Source: Actinomycetota bacterium (lineage in GTDB: Bacteria > Actinomycetota > Acidimicrobiia > Acidimicrobiales > Ilumatobacteraceae). From it: DNA of 39,995 nucleotides. Shown here piece by piece: positions 28,917 to 35,920 of the stretch. A program made the position numbers and the translations under genes. Position 1 is the first letter of the stretch; each line of letters begins with the position of its first letter. A model generated the notes under the pieces. It worked only from the letters and a program-made list of their open reading frames with translations. It made no database searches and was not told where the DNA came from. The DNA lies in NCBI GenBank assembly GCA_016213625.1, contig JACQZZ010000053.1, positions 1-39,995 on the forward strand, given 5' to 3'.

Positions 28917-30935
28917 ATGGCCAGCAGGTTCACCTACTCCCGATGGGACGGCTCGCAGAAGGGGTTCGACCTCGATGCGGAAGGCCTGCTCGAGGAGATC
29001 ACCGACGACCTGCTCTACCACGGCGACGTGAACGCGGCACTTCGCCGCCTCATGCAGCAGGGCATGCGCGACCGCAACGGCCAACAGGTACAGGGTCTGC
29101 GCGAGCTGATGCAGAAGTTGCGCCAGGAGCGCCAGGACCGCCTGGATCAGCACGATCTCGGCGGCGTGTACTCCGAGATCGCCGATGCGCTCGACGACAT
29201 CATCGACGAGGAACGGCACGCCATCGACAACGCCACGGCCGACGCAGAGCGCAGCGGCGACGAGCGACGCGCACAGAACGCCCGCGACGCCGCGGCCGAG
29301 CGCCAGTTCCGGCTCGACATGATGCCGCCCGACCTGGCCGGCAAGGTGCGCGAGCTGTCGGCCTACGACTTCGAGAGCGCCGAGGCGCGCCAGCGGTTCG
29401 AACAGCTGATGGATCAGCTGCGCCAACAGCTCATGCAGCAGACGGTGGACCAGATGTCGTCGGCCATGCAGAACATGTCCCCGCAGGACATGCAGCGCAT
29501 GAAGGACATGATGGCCGCGCTGAACGAGATGATCGAGCAGCAGCAGCGCGGCGAGGACCCCGGCTTCGAACAGTTCATGCAGCAGTACGGCGACTTCTTC
29601 CCGGAGAACCCCGAGACGCTGGAGGAACTGCTCGAGCAGATGGCGCAGCGCATGGCGGCGATGCAGGCGATGATGAACTCGATGACGCCCGAGCAGCGGG
29701 CGCAGCTGCAGCAGCTCAGCGACCAACTGCTCGACGACATGGACCTGCGCTGGCAGATGGATCAGCTCGGCCGCAACCTGCAGCAGATGTTCCCGCAGCA
29801 GGGCTGGGGGCAGTCGTACGACTTCCAGGGTCAGGACCCGATGGGCATGGGCCAGGCGATGCAGATGATGCAGGAGCTCGGCGAGCTGGATCAGCTCGAG
29901 AACCTGATGCGCAACGCCACCAACCCTGCCGCGCTGGCAGAGGCCGACATGGACCGAGTGCGCGACCTGCTGGGAGACGATGCCGCCGATTCACTGCAGC
30001 GATTGGCCGAGCTCTCCAAGATGCTGGAGGAGCAAGGGCTCATCCAGCAGAAGGAGGGCAAGCTCGAGCTCACGCCGCGCGGCCTGCGCAAGATCGGCAA
30101 CAACGCGTTGCGCGACCTGTACGCGAAGTTGGCCAAGGACAAGAACGGCCAGCACGCCACCACTCGCCAGGGCTACGGGCACGAACGCACCTACGAGACC
30201 AAGCAGTACGAGTACGGCGATCCGTTCCAGCTCGACCTGCACCGCACCATCCGCAACGCGGTGCGACGCAACGGTCCGTCCACGCCGGTGAAGCTGCTGC
30301 CCGAGGACTTCGAGATCGAGCGCACGGAACACCTCACGCGGTCCAGCACCGTGCTCATGCTCGACCTTTCGATGAGCATGCCCATGCGCGACAACTTCCT
30401 GCCGGCCAAGAAGGTGGCGATGGCGCTGCACGCGCTCATCACCAGCCAGTTCCCGCGCGACTTCATGGGCATCATCGGCTTCAGCGAAACCGCGTACGCC
30501 CTCACCGCTGCGCAGTTGCCCGAGGTGAGCTGGGACTTCGCCTACGGCACCAACATGCACCATGGGTTCACGCTCGCTCGCCAGATGCTGGCCAAGCAGA
30601 GCGGCACGAAGCAGATCATCATGATCACCGACGGCGAGCCCACGGCGCACATCACGCCTCGTGGTGATGTGTTCTTCAACTACCCGCCCGTGCAGGAGAC
30701 CATCGAGGCCACGCTGCGCGAAGCCGCCCGGTGCACTCGCGAGGGCATCCGCATCAACACGTTCATGCTCGACGCCGACTACGGCTTGAAGTCGTTCGTG
30801 GAGCAACTCACCGCGGTCAACCGGGGGAGGGCGTTCTTCACGAACCCCGAGACCCTGGGCGATTACGTGCTCGTCGACTTCATCGAGCACAAGCGTTCGC
30901 TGGCCCGCGGCCGAGGCGGACGTCGCTCGGCGTGA
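28917..30935 (+). CDS. VWA domain protein with Met/Gln-rich helical region
   Basis: A 672-residue cytosolic protein. The first 400 residues are strongly helical and unusually rich in Met and Gln (about 160-325, for example QQLMQQTVDQM and QAMQMMQEL), with likely coiled coils. The C-terminal domain (about 475-650) is a von Willebrand factor A fold with a complete MIDAS start, DLSMS at 483-487, and the later ITDGEPTAH. This is the architecture of VWA partners of MoxR/CoxD/ChlI-type ATPases, where the VWA domain binds a metal ion and the client. The matching AAA+ gene is 1.6 kb upstream on the same strand. The client is unknown; no obvious metalloenzyme gene is adjacent. Confidence 0.88.
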   Translation: MASRFTYSRWDGSQKGFDLDAEGLLEEITDDLLYHGDVNAALRRLMQQGMRDRNGQQVQGLRELMQKLRQERQDRLDQHDLGGVYSEIADALDDIIDEERHAIDNATADAERSGDERRAQNARDAAAERQFRLDMMPPDLAGKVRELSAYDFESAEARQRFEQLMDQLRQQLMQQTVDQMSSAMQNMSPQDMQRMKDMMAALNEMIEQQQRGEDPGFEQFMQQYGDFFPENPETLEELLEQMAQRMAAMQAMMNSMTPEQRAQLQQLSDQLLDDMDLRWQMDQLGRNLQQMFPQQGWGQSYDFQGQDPMGMGQAMQMMQELGELDQLENLMRNATNPAALAEADMDRVRDLLGDDAADSLQRLAELSKMLEEQGLIQQKEGKLELTPRGLRKIGNNALRDLYAKLAKDKNGQHATTRQGYGHERTYETKQYEYGDPFQLDLHRTIRNAVRRNGPSTPVKLLPEDFEIERTEHLTRSSTVLMLDLSMSMPMRDNFLPAKKVAMALHALITSQFPRDFMGIIGFSETAYALTAAQLPEVSWDFAYGTNMHHGFTLARQMLAKQSGTKQIIMITDGEPTAHITPRGDVFFNYPPVQETIEATLREAARCTREGIRINTFMLDADYGLKSFVEQLTAVNRGRAFFTNPETLGDYVLVDFIEHKRSLARGRGGRRSA

Positions 30936-30948
30936 GCCGAACGCGTCA

Positions 30949-30998
30949 TTCGCGCGAAAAGCCTTGTCAGGACCTTTCGAAATGTCCTCTTGCGCGAA
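30949..30998. terminator. Nested hairpin after the VWA gene
   Basis: Outer arms TTCGCGC (30949-30955) and GCGCGAA (30992-30998) enclose a 20-bp palindrome at 30969-30988 (AGGAC, TTTCGAAA core, GTCCT, with one mismatched pair). It may terminate the VWA transcript or act as an operator upstream of the whiB-like gene; there is no U-tract. Confidence 0.45.
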
Positions 30999-31019
30999 GG
31001 TGATGTGATAAGCGACAAT

Positions 31020-31045
31020 GACACCCATGTAATTACAGGGGTGTC
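31020..31045. promoter_or_regulatory. 26-bp palindrome upstream of the whiB-like gene, candidate operator
   Basis: GACACCC and GGGTGTC flank the 10-bp palindrome TGTAATTACA, with one mismatched pair (31027/31038). The AT-rich centre in a GC-rich region and the position 45 bp before ATG 31091 favour a dimeric regulator site over a terminator. Confidence 0.5.
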
Positions 31046-31090
31046 GCACGCAGCCGACACCCCGGGGCCTAGCGCAGGGAGGCCGCCCGC

Positions 31091-31360
31091 ATGCAGATCG
31101 AACTCAACACGGAACCGAAGGGCAATTGGCAGGATGAGGCGAACTGCCTCGGCGTCGACCCCGACCTGTTCTTCCCCGAGCGCGGCGCGAGCACCCGCGA
31201 GGCCAAGGAAGTGTGCCGCGGCTGTGTGGTCCGAATGGACTGCCTCGAGTACGCGCTCGTCAACGGCGAGAAGTTCGGCATCTGGGGTGGGTTGTCCGAG
31301 CGCGAGCGTCGTCGTCTGCGTCGCCAGCGTGCTCAGGCCGCTCGTCGCACCAGCGCCTGA
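31091..31360 (+). CDS. WhiB-family iron-sulfur regulator
   Basis: An 89-residue WhiB-like protein with the standard four cluster cysteines Cys19, Cys42, Cys45 and Cys51 (C-x2-C-x5-C). The GIWGGLSERERRRLRR turn and basic tail contact the sigma factor and DNA. WhiB proteins bind a [4Fe-4S] cluster and act with the primary sigma factor in development, redox or NO responses. GGGAGG lies 8 nt before ATG 31091. The 155-bp upstream gap holds two long palindromes, suggesting tight control. The WhiB subclass cannot be set with confidence from the sequence alone. Confidence 0.92.
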   Translation: MQIELNTEPKGNWQDEANCLGVDPDLFFPERGASTREAKEVCRGCVVRMDCLEYALVNGEKFGIWGGLSERERRRLRRQRAQAARRTSA

Positions 31361-31430
31361 TCCATCCGACCCAATTCCTCGGCCTCCCCAAATCCGGGAC
31401 GAGCGACTGAGGATTGCCACAGTGAAGGGC

Positions 31431-31436
31431 TAGTCT
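31431..31436 (+). promoter_or_regulatory. -10 box (TAGTCT) for leaderless tatA
   Basis: TAGTCT ends 6 nt before ATG 31443. There is no ribosome binding site. Confidence 0.5.
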
Positions 31437-31442
31437 GTCCGC

Positions 31443-31643
31443 ATGATCGCAGGCTTCTTCGACTCACCCGCCGAGATCGGCATCATTCTGCTCGTCGTCC
31501 TGCTGCTGTTCGGCGGCTCGCAGTTGCCCAAGCTGGCCAAGAACATCGGCAAGGCACAGAAGGAATTCAAGGACGGCCTCGCCGAGGGTGGCAAGGAAGC
31601 CGCCAAGGGCACCGAGGCCCCCAAGGCCGACGACGAGGCCTGA
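31443..31643 (+). CDS. tatA: Sec-independent translocase subunit TatA
   Basis: A 66-residue TatA protein, which oligomerises to form the passage for folded proteins carrying twin-arginine signals. It has a short N-terminal membrane helix (residues about 11-24, IGIILLVVLLLFGG), the Phe-Gly hinge, the amphipathic helix SQLPKLAKNIGKAQKEFKDGL and an acidic tail. Residue 12 (Gly) takes the place of the polar residue of E. coli TatA, as in many actinobacterial forms. It stands alone; tatC is not in the window. Two hairpins lie between it and the convergent whiB-like gene. Confidence 0.93.
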   Translation: MIAGFFDSPAEIGIILLVVLLLFGGSQLPKLAKNIGKAQKEFKDGLAEGGKEAAKGTEAPKADDEA

Positions 31644-31659
31644 GCCCCGCGGGGTGCCC

Positions 31660-31674
31660 GAGCCGCCTCGGCTC
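31660..31674. terminator. Short hairpin after tatA
   Basis: GAGCC and GGCTC form a 5-bp stem (6 if the loop is tight) 17 bp past the tatA stop; likely auxiliary to the stronger hairpin at 31695. Confidence 0.35.
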
Positions 31675-31694
31675 CAACATCATTCGAAAACGCT

Positions 31695-31727
31695 ACGACG
31701 CCGGTTGCCACATGGCACCGGCGTCGT
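31695..31727. terminator. Bidirectional terminator between tatA and whiB-like gene
   Basis: An 11-bp perfect stem (31695-31705 with 31717-31727) encloses an inner GCC/GGC pairing. It is followed by TTT on the plus strand and, past a few bases, by TTTT on the minus strand, suiting both convergent genes. Confidence 0.7.
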
Positions 31728-31773
31728 TTCGCGTTCCCCGCACGGGAGCAGCGGGACGAAGAAGAGAGGTGGG

Positions 31774-32049
31774 TCAGCCGACGCTGACGTCGATCTTGCG
31801 GCGCTTCAGGATGCGGCGACGCTCACGCTCGCTGCAGCCGCCCCACACACCGTGTTCGATGCGATGCTCGAGTGCGTACTCGAGGCAGGTCTCGGCGACG
31901 GGGCAGTCCTGGTTGCAGATCTTGCGGGCTCGGTCGACACCGACGCCATCGCTGGGGAAGAACACCGCCGGCGGATAGTTGCGGCAGTTGCCCTCGGCCA
32001 TCCACGCGGTGGCGGAATCGTTGTCGGGGACAGTGGCGTTCACTTGCAT
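31774..32049 (-). CDS. WhiB-family protein with atypical C-x3-C cluster motif
   Basis: A 91-residue WhiB-like protein beginning at ATG 32049, with AAGGAGA about 11 nt upstream. Cysteines are Cys22, Cys45, Cys49 and Cys55, so the central pair is C-x3-C (CNQDC) instead of the usual C-x2-C. There is a fifth cysteine at 72 inside the GVWGGCSERERR turn. The basic tail RRRILKRRK is intact. If the cluster forms, its geometry may differ from typical WhiB proteins; the extra Cys72 could be a ligand or a redox partner. Adjacent, convergent to tatA and divergent from the ppk unit. Confidence 0.88.
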   Translation of the reverse strand: MQVNATVPDNDSATAWMAEGNCRNYPPAVFFPSDGVGVDRARKICNQDCPVAETCLEYALEHRIEHGVWGGCSERERRRILKRRKIDVSVG

Positions 32050-32210
32050 GTGGGGTACGTCTCCTTGTGTGCCATGACCGGGGGAGTCATGGCTCGGTGG
32101 TGCGCCCGCACGAAGCCCGATGGGCTCGACAACCGCTTCACCGTTGCTGGATACGACGCCCACCAAGGAGAGTTGGTTCCCGAACTTCCGAAAGGTCTAG
32201 CACGAACCGT

Positions 32211-32242
32211 CAGAAAATGGGCGGCAGGATCGCAATTTTCTG
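32211..32242. promoter_or_regulatory. AT-rich 8-bp inverted repeat in the whiB-ppk divergent gap
   Basis: CAGAAAAT (32211-32218) and ATTTTCTG (32235-32242) are separated by 16 bp. The gap 32050-32328 (279 bp) is the longest in the window and holds no convincing gene; this repeat is its main visible structure besides the -10 box at 32270. Confidence 0.35.
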
Positions 32243-32269
32243 TTCGGGACGGCCGCGGCGGTCGGCCGC

Positions 32270-32275
32270 TAGACT
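32270..32275 (+). promoter_or_regulatory. -10 box (TAGACT) for the small ORF-ppk unit
   Basis: TAGACT lies 53 bp before ATG 32329, which has its own ribosome binding site, so this transcript would have a leader of about 45 nt. Confidence 0.4.
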
Positions 32276-32328
32276 CGCCGAGCCGTCTCGCTCCCGTCTG
32301 GGTGCACCGAACCGGCAGGAGAACCACC

Positions 32329-32589
32329 ATGTCCGACATCGCTCTCGAACCGCGGGCTCACGCTCGAATCGCGTACCTCGGCCCGGTGTCCCCCCATTGG
32401 GAGGTCTACGGCGACTGGGGCGACCGCACCGTGCTGGAAGACTTCCGGGCCCGTGTGCTGGCTCGACTGGTGTTGCTGCCCCGCGACGATCCGCAGTTCC
32501 GCCGCAACCGCGAGCGCATCGTGCGCGACGCCGAGCGCGAGCGCATCTCCATCGAGTGGGACCTGGGTCTCGGCGAGTCCGAGGGCTGA
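32329..32589 (+). CDS. Small hypothetical protein upstream of ppk
   Basis: An 86-residue protein starting at ATG 32329 behind AGGAGA (7-nt spacing). It is rich in Arg, Asp and Glu with WEVYGDWGDRTVLEDFRARVLARLVLLPRDDPQFRRNRERIVRDAERERISIEWD split over a short beta segment and two helices; no membrane helix or known motif. It precedes ppk by 20 bp on the same strand and probably shares its transcript. It could be a small partner or regulator of polyphosphate kinase, but only position supports this. Confidence 0.7.
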   Translation: MSDIALEPRAHARIAYLGPVSPHWEVYGDWGDRTVLEDFRARVLARLVLLPRDDPQFRRNRERIVRDAERERISIEWDLGLGESEG

Positions 32590-32609
32590 ACCGCTCGCCG
32601 GGTTCCCCG

Positions 32610-34655
32610 ATGTCGCAGCGGTACCTCAATCGTGAGCTGAGCTGGCTGGCGTTCAACCGACGTGTCCTCTGGCTCGCACAGGAGCAGGGCCTGCCGCTGC
32701 TGGAACGGTTGAAGTTCTGCGCCATCTTCTCGTCGAACCTCGACGAGTTCTTCCAGGTGCGCGTCGCCGCGCTCAAGGACCAGGTGGCTGCCGGACTGGC
32801 GCTGCCATCGCCCGACGGCCTGTCGCCCGTGGCACAGCTCGCCGCCATCGCCGCCGACGTCGCCGACAGCGTGGCCCAGCAGGAGGCCGTGGTGGTCGAT
32901 CTGCTGCTGCCGATGCTGGCCGATCGTGGTGTGCAGTTGGTCGACTGGGCCGATCTCAGCACGCACGAGCATCTGCAGCTGATGGCGTACTTCGAGCAGC
33001 GCATCTTCCCGGTGCTGACGCCGCTCGCCGTCGACCCGGCGCACCCGTTCCCCTACATCTCGAACCTCGCGCTCAACCTCGCGGCGATGGTGAGCGATCC
33101 CGACACCGGCGAGCGTCGCTTCGCTCGGGTGAAGGTGCCCAACGTGTTCCCGCGGCTCGTGTCGCTGGGCGATGGCAAGCGATTCGTGCCGGTCGAGCAG
33201 ATCATCGCGGCGCAGTTGCACCAGATGTTCGTGGGCATGGTGGTGGAAGAACACGCCTTCTTCCGTGTCACGCGCAACGCCGACCTCACGCTCGAGGAGG
33301 AAGAGGCCGACGACCTGCTGGCAGCGGTCGAGATGGAGCTGCGTCGCCGTCGCTTCGGGCGCGCGGTGCGGCTGGAGGTGCAGCACGGCATCAGCGAGGA
33401 GATGCTCGAACTGCTGGTCCGCGAACTCGACGTGGAGGCCGACGACGTGTCGCGCTTGCGCGGCCCGCTCGACATGACGTGCCTGTTCCAGCTGCATGCG
33501 CTGGAACGTCCGGAGCTGAAGGACACGCCGTGGCCGCCGGTCACCGCCGGCCGCATCCTGCGTGCCGAGGGCCAGGACCGCAGCATCTTCTCGGTCATCC
33601 GCGAGCGAGCGCTCATGGTGCACCACCCGTACGAGAGCTTCGCCAGCAGCGTGGAGAACTTCATCTCCCAAGCGGCCGACGACCCGAAGGTGCAGTCCAT
33701 CAAGATGACGATGTACCGCGCCGGTGGCGACAGCCCCATCGCCCGTCACCTCATCCGCGCTGCCGAACGAGGCGTGCAGGTGGCCGTGCTCGTGGAACTG
33801 AAGGCTCGTTTCGACGAGGCCACCAATGTGGGCTGGGCGCGTGCACTCGAACGTGCGGGTGTCCACGTGGTGTACGGGCTGGTGGGTCTGAAGACGCACG
33901 CCAAGTGCACGCTCGTGGTGCGCCAGGACGACGACGGCCTGCGGCGCTACTGCCACATCGGCACCGGCAACTACAACAGCAAGACCGCCCGCCTCTACGA
34001 GGACGTCGGCTTCCTGACGTGCGATCCGGCCGTCGGTGCCGACGTCACCCAGCTGTTCAACCACCTCACCGGCTACAGCCGGGCCATCGAGTTCCAGTCG
34101 CTGCTGGTGGCCCCGCGCGACATGCGCACGCAGCTGGTCGACCTCATCGAGCACGAGATGAGCTTCGGCGCCGATGGCCACATCATCGCCAAGCTGAACT
34201 CGCTGGCCGACCCGGGCATGGTGGAGGCGCTCTATCGCGCCAGCCAGGCGGGGGTGCGTGTCGACCTCATCACTCGCGGGGTGTGTTGCCTCCGACCTGG
34301 CGTGGAGGGACTCAGCGAGACCGTGCGCGTCCGCAGCATCCTCGGCCGCTATCTCGAGCACTCGCGCATCATCCGCTTCGAACACGGCGAGAACGACTCG
34401 CCGCTGTTCCTCATCGGCAGCGCCGATTGGATGGGTCGCAACCTCGACCGGCGCATCGAGGTGATGGTGCCGGTGGTGCACCCGAAGCACCGTGCGTGGC
34501 TGGACCAGGTGTTCGAGTTCGACATGGCCGACGACATCGTGCGCCACGAACTCGACTCCGAGGGCGTCTGGCATCGACGGGGTCCGGCGCAGTTCGGGCA
34601 GGGCGACGCGCAGGAACGTCTGTACCGCTGGGTGAACGAACGCCAGAAGGCGTAG
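32610..34655 (+). CDS. ppk: Polyphosphate kinase 1 (Ppk1)
   Basis: Ppk1 reversibly polymerises the terminal phosphate of ATP into polyphosphate. At 681 residues it is full length: the N-domain begins YLNRELSWLAFNRRVLWLA, the H-domain has LTPLAVDPAHPFPYISNLALNL, and the C1/C2 phospholipase-D-like domains contain MTMYRAGGDSPIARHLIRA, VELKARFDEATNV, KTHAKCTLVVR with the phosphorylated His, HIGTGNYNSKTARLYED and GSADWMGRNLDRRIEV. ATG 32610 has no strong ribosome binding site and may depend on coupling to the small upstream gene. No PHO-box-like repeat precedes it, unlike the pst operon 112 bp downstream. Confidence 0.97.
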   Translation: MSQRYLNRELSWLAFNRRVLWLAQEQGLPLLERLKFCAIFSSNLDEFFQVRVAALKDQVAAGLALPSPDGLSPVAQLAAIAADVADSVAQQEAVVVDLLLPMLADRGVQLVDWADLSTHEHLQLMAYFEQRIFPVLTPLAVDPAHPFPYISNLALNLAAMVSDPDTGERRFARVKVPNVFPRLVSLGDGKRFVPVEQIIAAQLHQMFVGMVVEEHAFFRVTRNADLTLEEEEADDLLAAVEMELRRRRFGRAVRLEVQHGISEEMLELLVRELDVEADDVSRLRGPLDMTCLFQLHALERPELKDTPWPPVTAGRILRAEGQDRSIFSVIRERALMVHHPYESFASSVENFISQAADDPKVQSIKMTMYRAGGDSPIARHLIRAAERGVQVAVLVELKARFDEATNVGWARALERAGVHVVYGLVGLKTHAKCTLVVRQDDDGLRRYCHIGTGNYNSKTARLYEDVGFLTCDPAVGADVTQLFNHLTGYSRAIEFQSLLVAPRDMRTQLVDLIEHEMSFGADGHIIAKLNSLADPGMVEALYRASQAGVRVDLITRGVCCLRPGVEGLSETVRVRSILGRYLEHSRIIRFEHGENDSPLFLIGSADWMGRNLDRRIEVMVPVVHPKHRAWLDQVFEFDMADDIVRHELDSEGVWHRRGPAQFGQGDAQERLYRWVNERQKA

Positions 34656-34663
34656 CCCCACAA

Positions 34664-34696
34664 GTTCCTGGGTCGTTCATCTCCCGTTCACCTGAT
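34664..34696 (+). promoter_or_regulatory. PHO box (three 11-bp direct repeats) upstream of pstS
   Basis: GTTCCTG (34664), GTTCATC (34675) and GTTCACC (34686) are spaced exactly 11 bp apart. This matches the actinobacterial PhoP binding unit GTTCACC plus four bases. It lies just upstream of the candidate -10 at 34724, as expected for activation under phosphate limitation. Confidence 0.75.
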
Positions 34697-34723
34697 GAGG
34701 GGTCGCCGTCCATCTCGGCTGTT

Positions 34724-34729
34724 TACCTT
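34724..34729 (+). promoter_or_regulatory. Candidate -10 box (TACCTT) of the pst operon
   Basis: TACCTT lies 28 bp past the PHO box and 37 bp before GTG 34767, giving a leader of about 30 nt with AAGGAGA. Confidence 0.4.
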
Positions 34730-34766
34730 CACGTTGCTGTTCAACCCTTCCCAAGGAGAACCATTC

Positions 34767-35855
34767 GTGAACACCAGCAAGCGGCGACTCGTACTCGCCA
34801 GTTTCGTCAGCCTCGGTCTCATCCTCACCGCCTGCGGTGACGACGAGGGAGCCAGCGAGGCCACCGATGCCCCCACCACCGAAGCTGCCGGCGAGTCGAC
34901 CACGACCGCTGCCGGCGAGGAGAGCACCACGACTGCAGCGGGCGGCGAGATCGCCGGCGGCGAGGTCTTCGTGACCGGTTCGTCCACGGTCGAGCCCATC
35001 TCGGTGCTCGTCGGTGAACTCGCCGACGAGCTCAGCGGCGGGTCGCTCGCGGTCACCGTCGAGGGCCCCGGCACCGGTGACGGCTTCAAGAAGTTCTGCG
35101 CCGGCGAAGCCGACATCTCCGATGCCTCGCGCAAGATCAAGGACGAGGAAGCGGCCAGCTGCGCCGAGGCCGGCGTCGAGTTCGTCGAGATCGAAGTCGC
35201 CATCGACGGTCTCACGGTCGCGACCAGCCCGAACAACGCGGCAGTCACCTGCCTCGACATCCCGGCGCTCTACTCGCTCGTGGGTCCGGAGTCCGAAGGC
35301 TTCGCCAAGTGGAGCGATGCGCAGGCACTCGCCACCGAAGTCGGCACCACCTCGGCCGCCTTCCCCGACGCTGACCTCACCGTGACCGGCCCCGGCCCGG
35401 AGAGCGGCACCTACGACACGTTCGTCGAGTTCGCGATCAAGGGTCTCGCAGAGGAGCGCGGCAAGGAAGACACCGCTCGCAGCGACTACACGCAGAGCCC
35501 CAACGACAACCTCATCGTCGAGGGCATCGAAGGTAGCGACAGCAGCCTCGGCTGGGTGGGCTACGCCTTCTTCGCCGCCGAAGCCGATCGCATGAAGGCG
35601 ATCGAGATCGATGCCGGCGACGGTTGCGTGGCCCCGACCGAGGAGACCATCGCCGATGGCTCGTACCCGTTCAGCCGCTCGCTGTACATCTACGTCAGCA
35701 CCACGGCACTCGCCGAGAACCCGGCAGTCGGCTCGTTCGTCGACATCTACCTCAGCGCAGACGGCCTTGCCAAGGTGTCGGAGGCCGGCTACGTCGACCT
35801 TCCGGCCGACCGCATCGCTGCCAGCACCGCCGCCTGGGACGCAGCCAAGGCCTGA
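34767..35855 (+). CDS. pstS: Phosphate-binding lipoprotein PstS
   Basis: PstS captures phosphate outside the membrane and delivers it to PstCA. The 362-residue precursor has a lipoprotein signal with LTAC as lipobox, then a Thr/Ala/Glu-rich tether containing two TTTAAG-type repeats, then the binding protein domain with VTGSSTVEPIS, GPGTGDGFKKFCAGEADISDASR and GPGPESGTYDTF, all typical phosphate-contacting loops. GTG 34767 is preferred over ATG 34695 because AAGGAGA stands 8 nt upstream and the signal peptide begins there. It heads pstSCAB-phoU behind a PHO box, and a hairpin follows its stop. Confidence 0.95.
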   Translation: MNTSKRRLVLASFVSLGLILTACGDDEGASEATDAPTTEAAGESTTTAAGEESTTTAAGGEIAGGEVFVTGSSTVEPISVLVGELADELSGGSLAVTVEGPGTGDGFKKFCAGEADISDASRKIKDEEAASCAEAGVEFVEIEVAIDGLTVATSPNNAAVTCLDIPALYSLVGPESEGFAKWSDAQALATEVGTTSAAFPDADLTVTGPGPESGTYDTFVEFAIKGLAEERGKEDTARSDYTQSPNDNLIVEGIEGSDSSLGWVGYAFFAAEADRMKAIEIDAGDGCVAPTEETIADGSYPFSRSLYIYVSTTALAENPAVGSFVDIYLSADGLAKVSEAGYVDLPADRIAASTAAWDAAKA

Positions 35856-35870
35856 CCCTCCCCCTCCTAT

Positions 35871-35900
35871 GATGGGACCGGGCCTCGGCCCGGTCCCATC
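35871..35900 (+). terminator. Hairpin between pstS and pstC, likely attenuator
   Basis: A perfect 14-bp inverted repeat around a 2-bp centre (GATGGGACCGGG with CCCGGTCCCATC and a 6-nt loop in practice) starts 15 bp after pstS. With no separate promoter evident for pstC it probably gives partial termination or protects the pstS mRNA, keeping PstS in excess. Confidence 0.7.
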
Positions 35901-35920
35901 GTTGGGAGGACGTGCCACTC

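Noticed and set aside
32210..32609. PHO box upstream of ppk
   Set aside because: No GTTCACC-like repeats at 11-bp spacing were found in the gap or the small upstream ORF.
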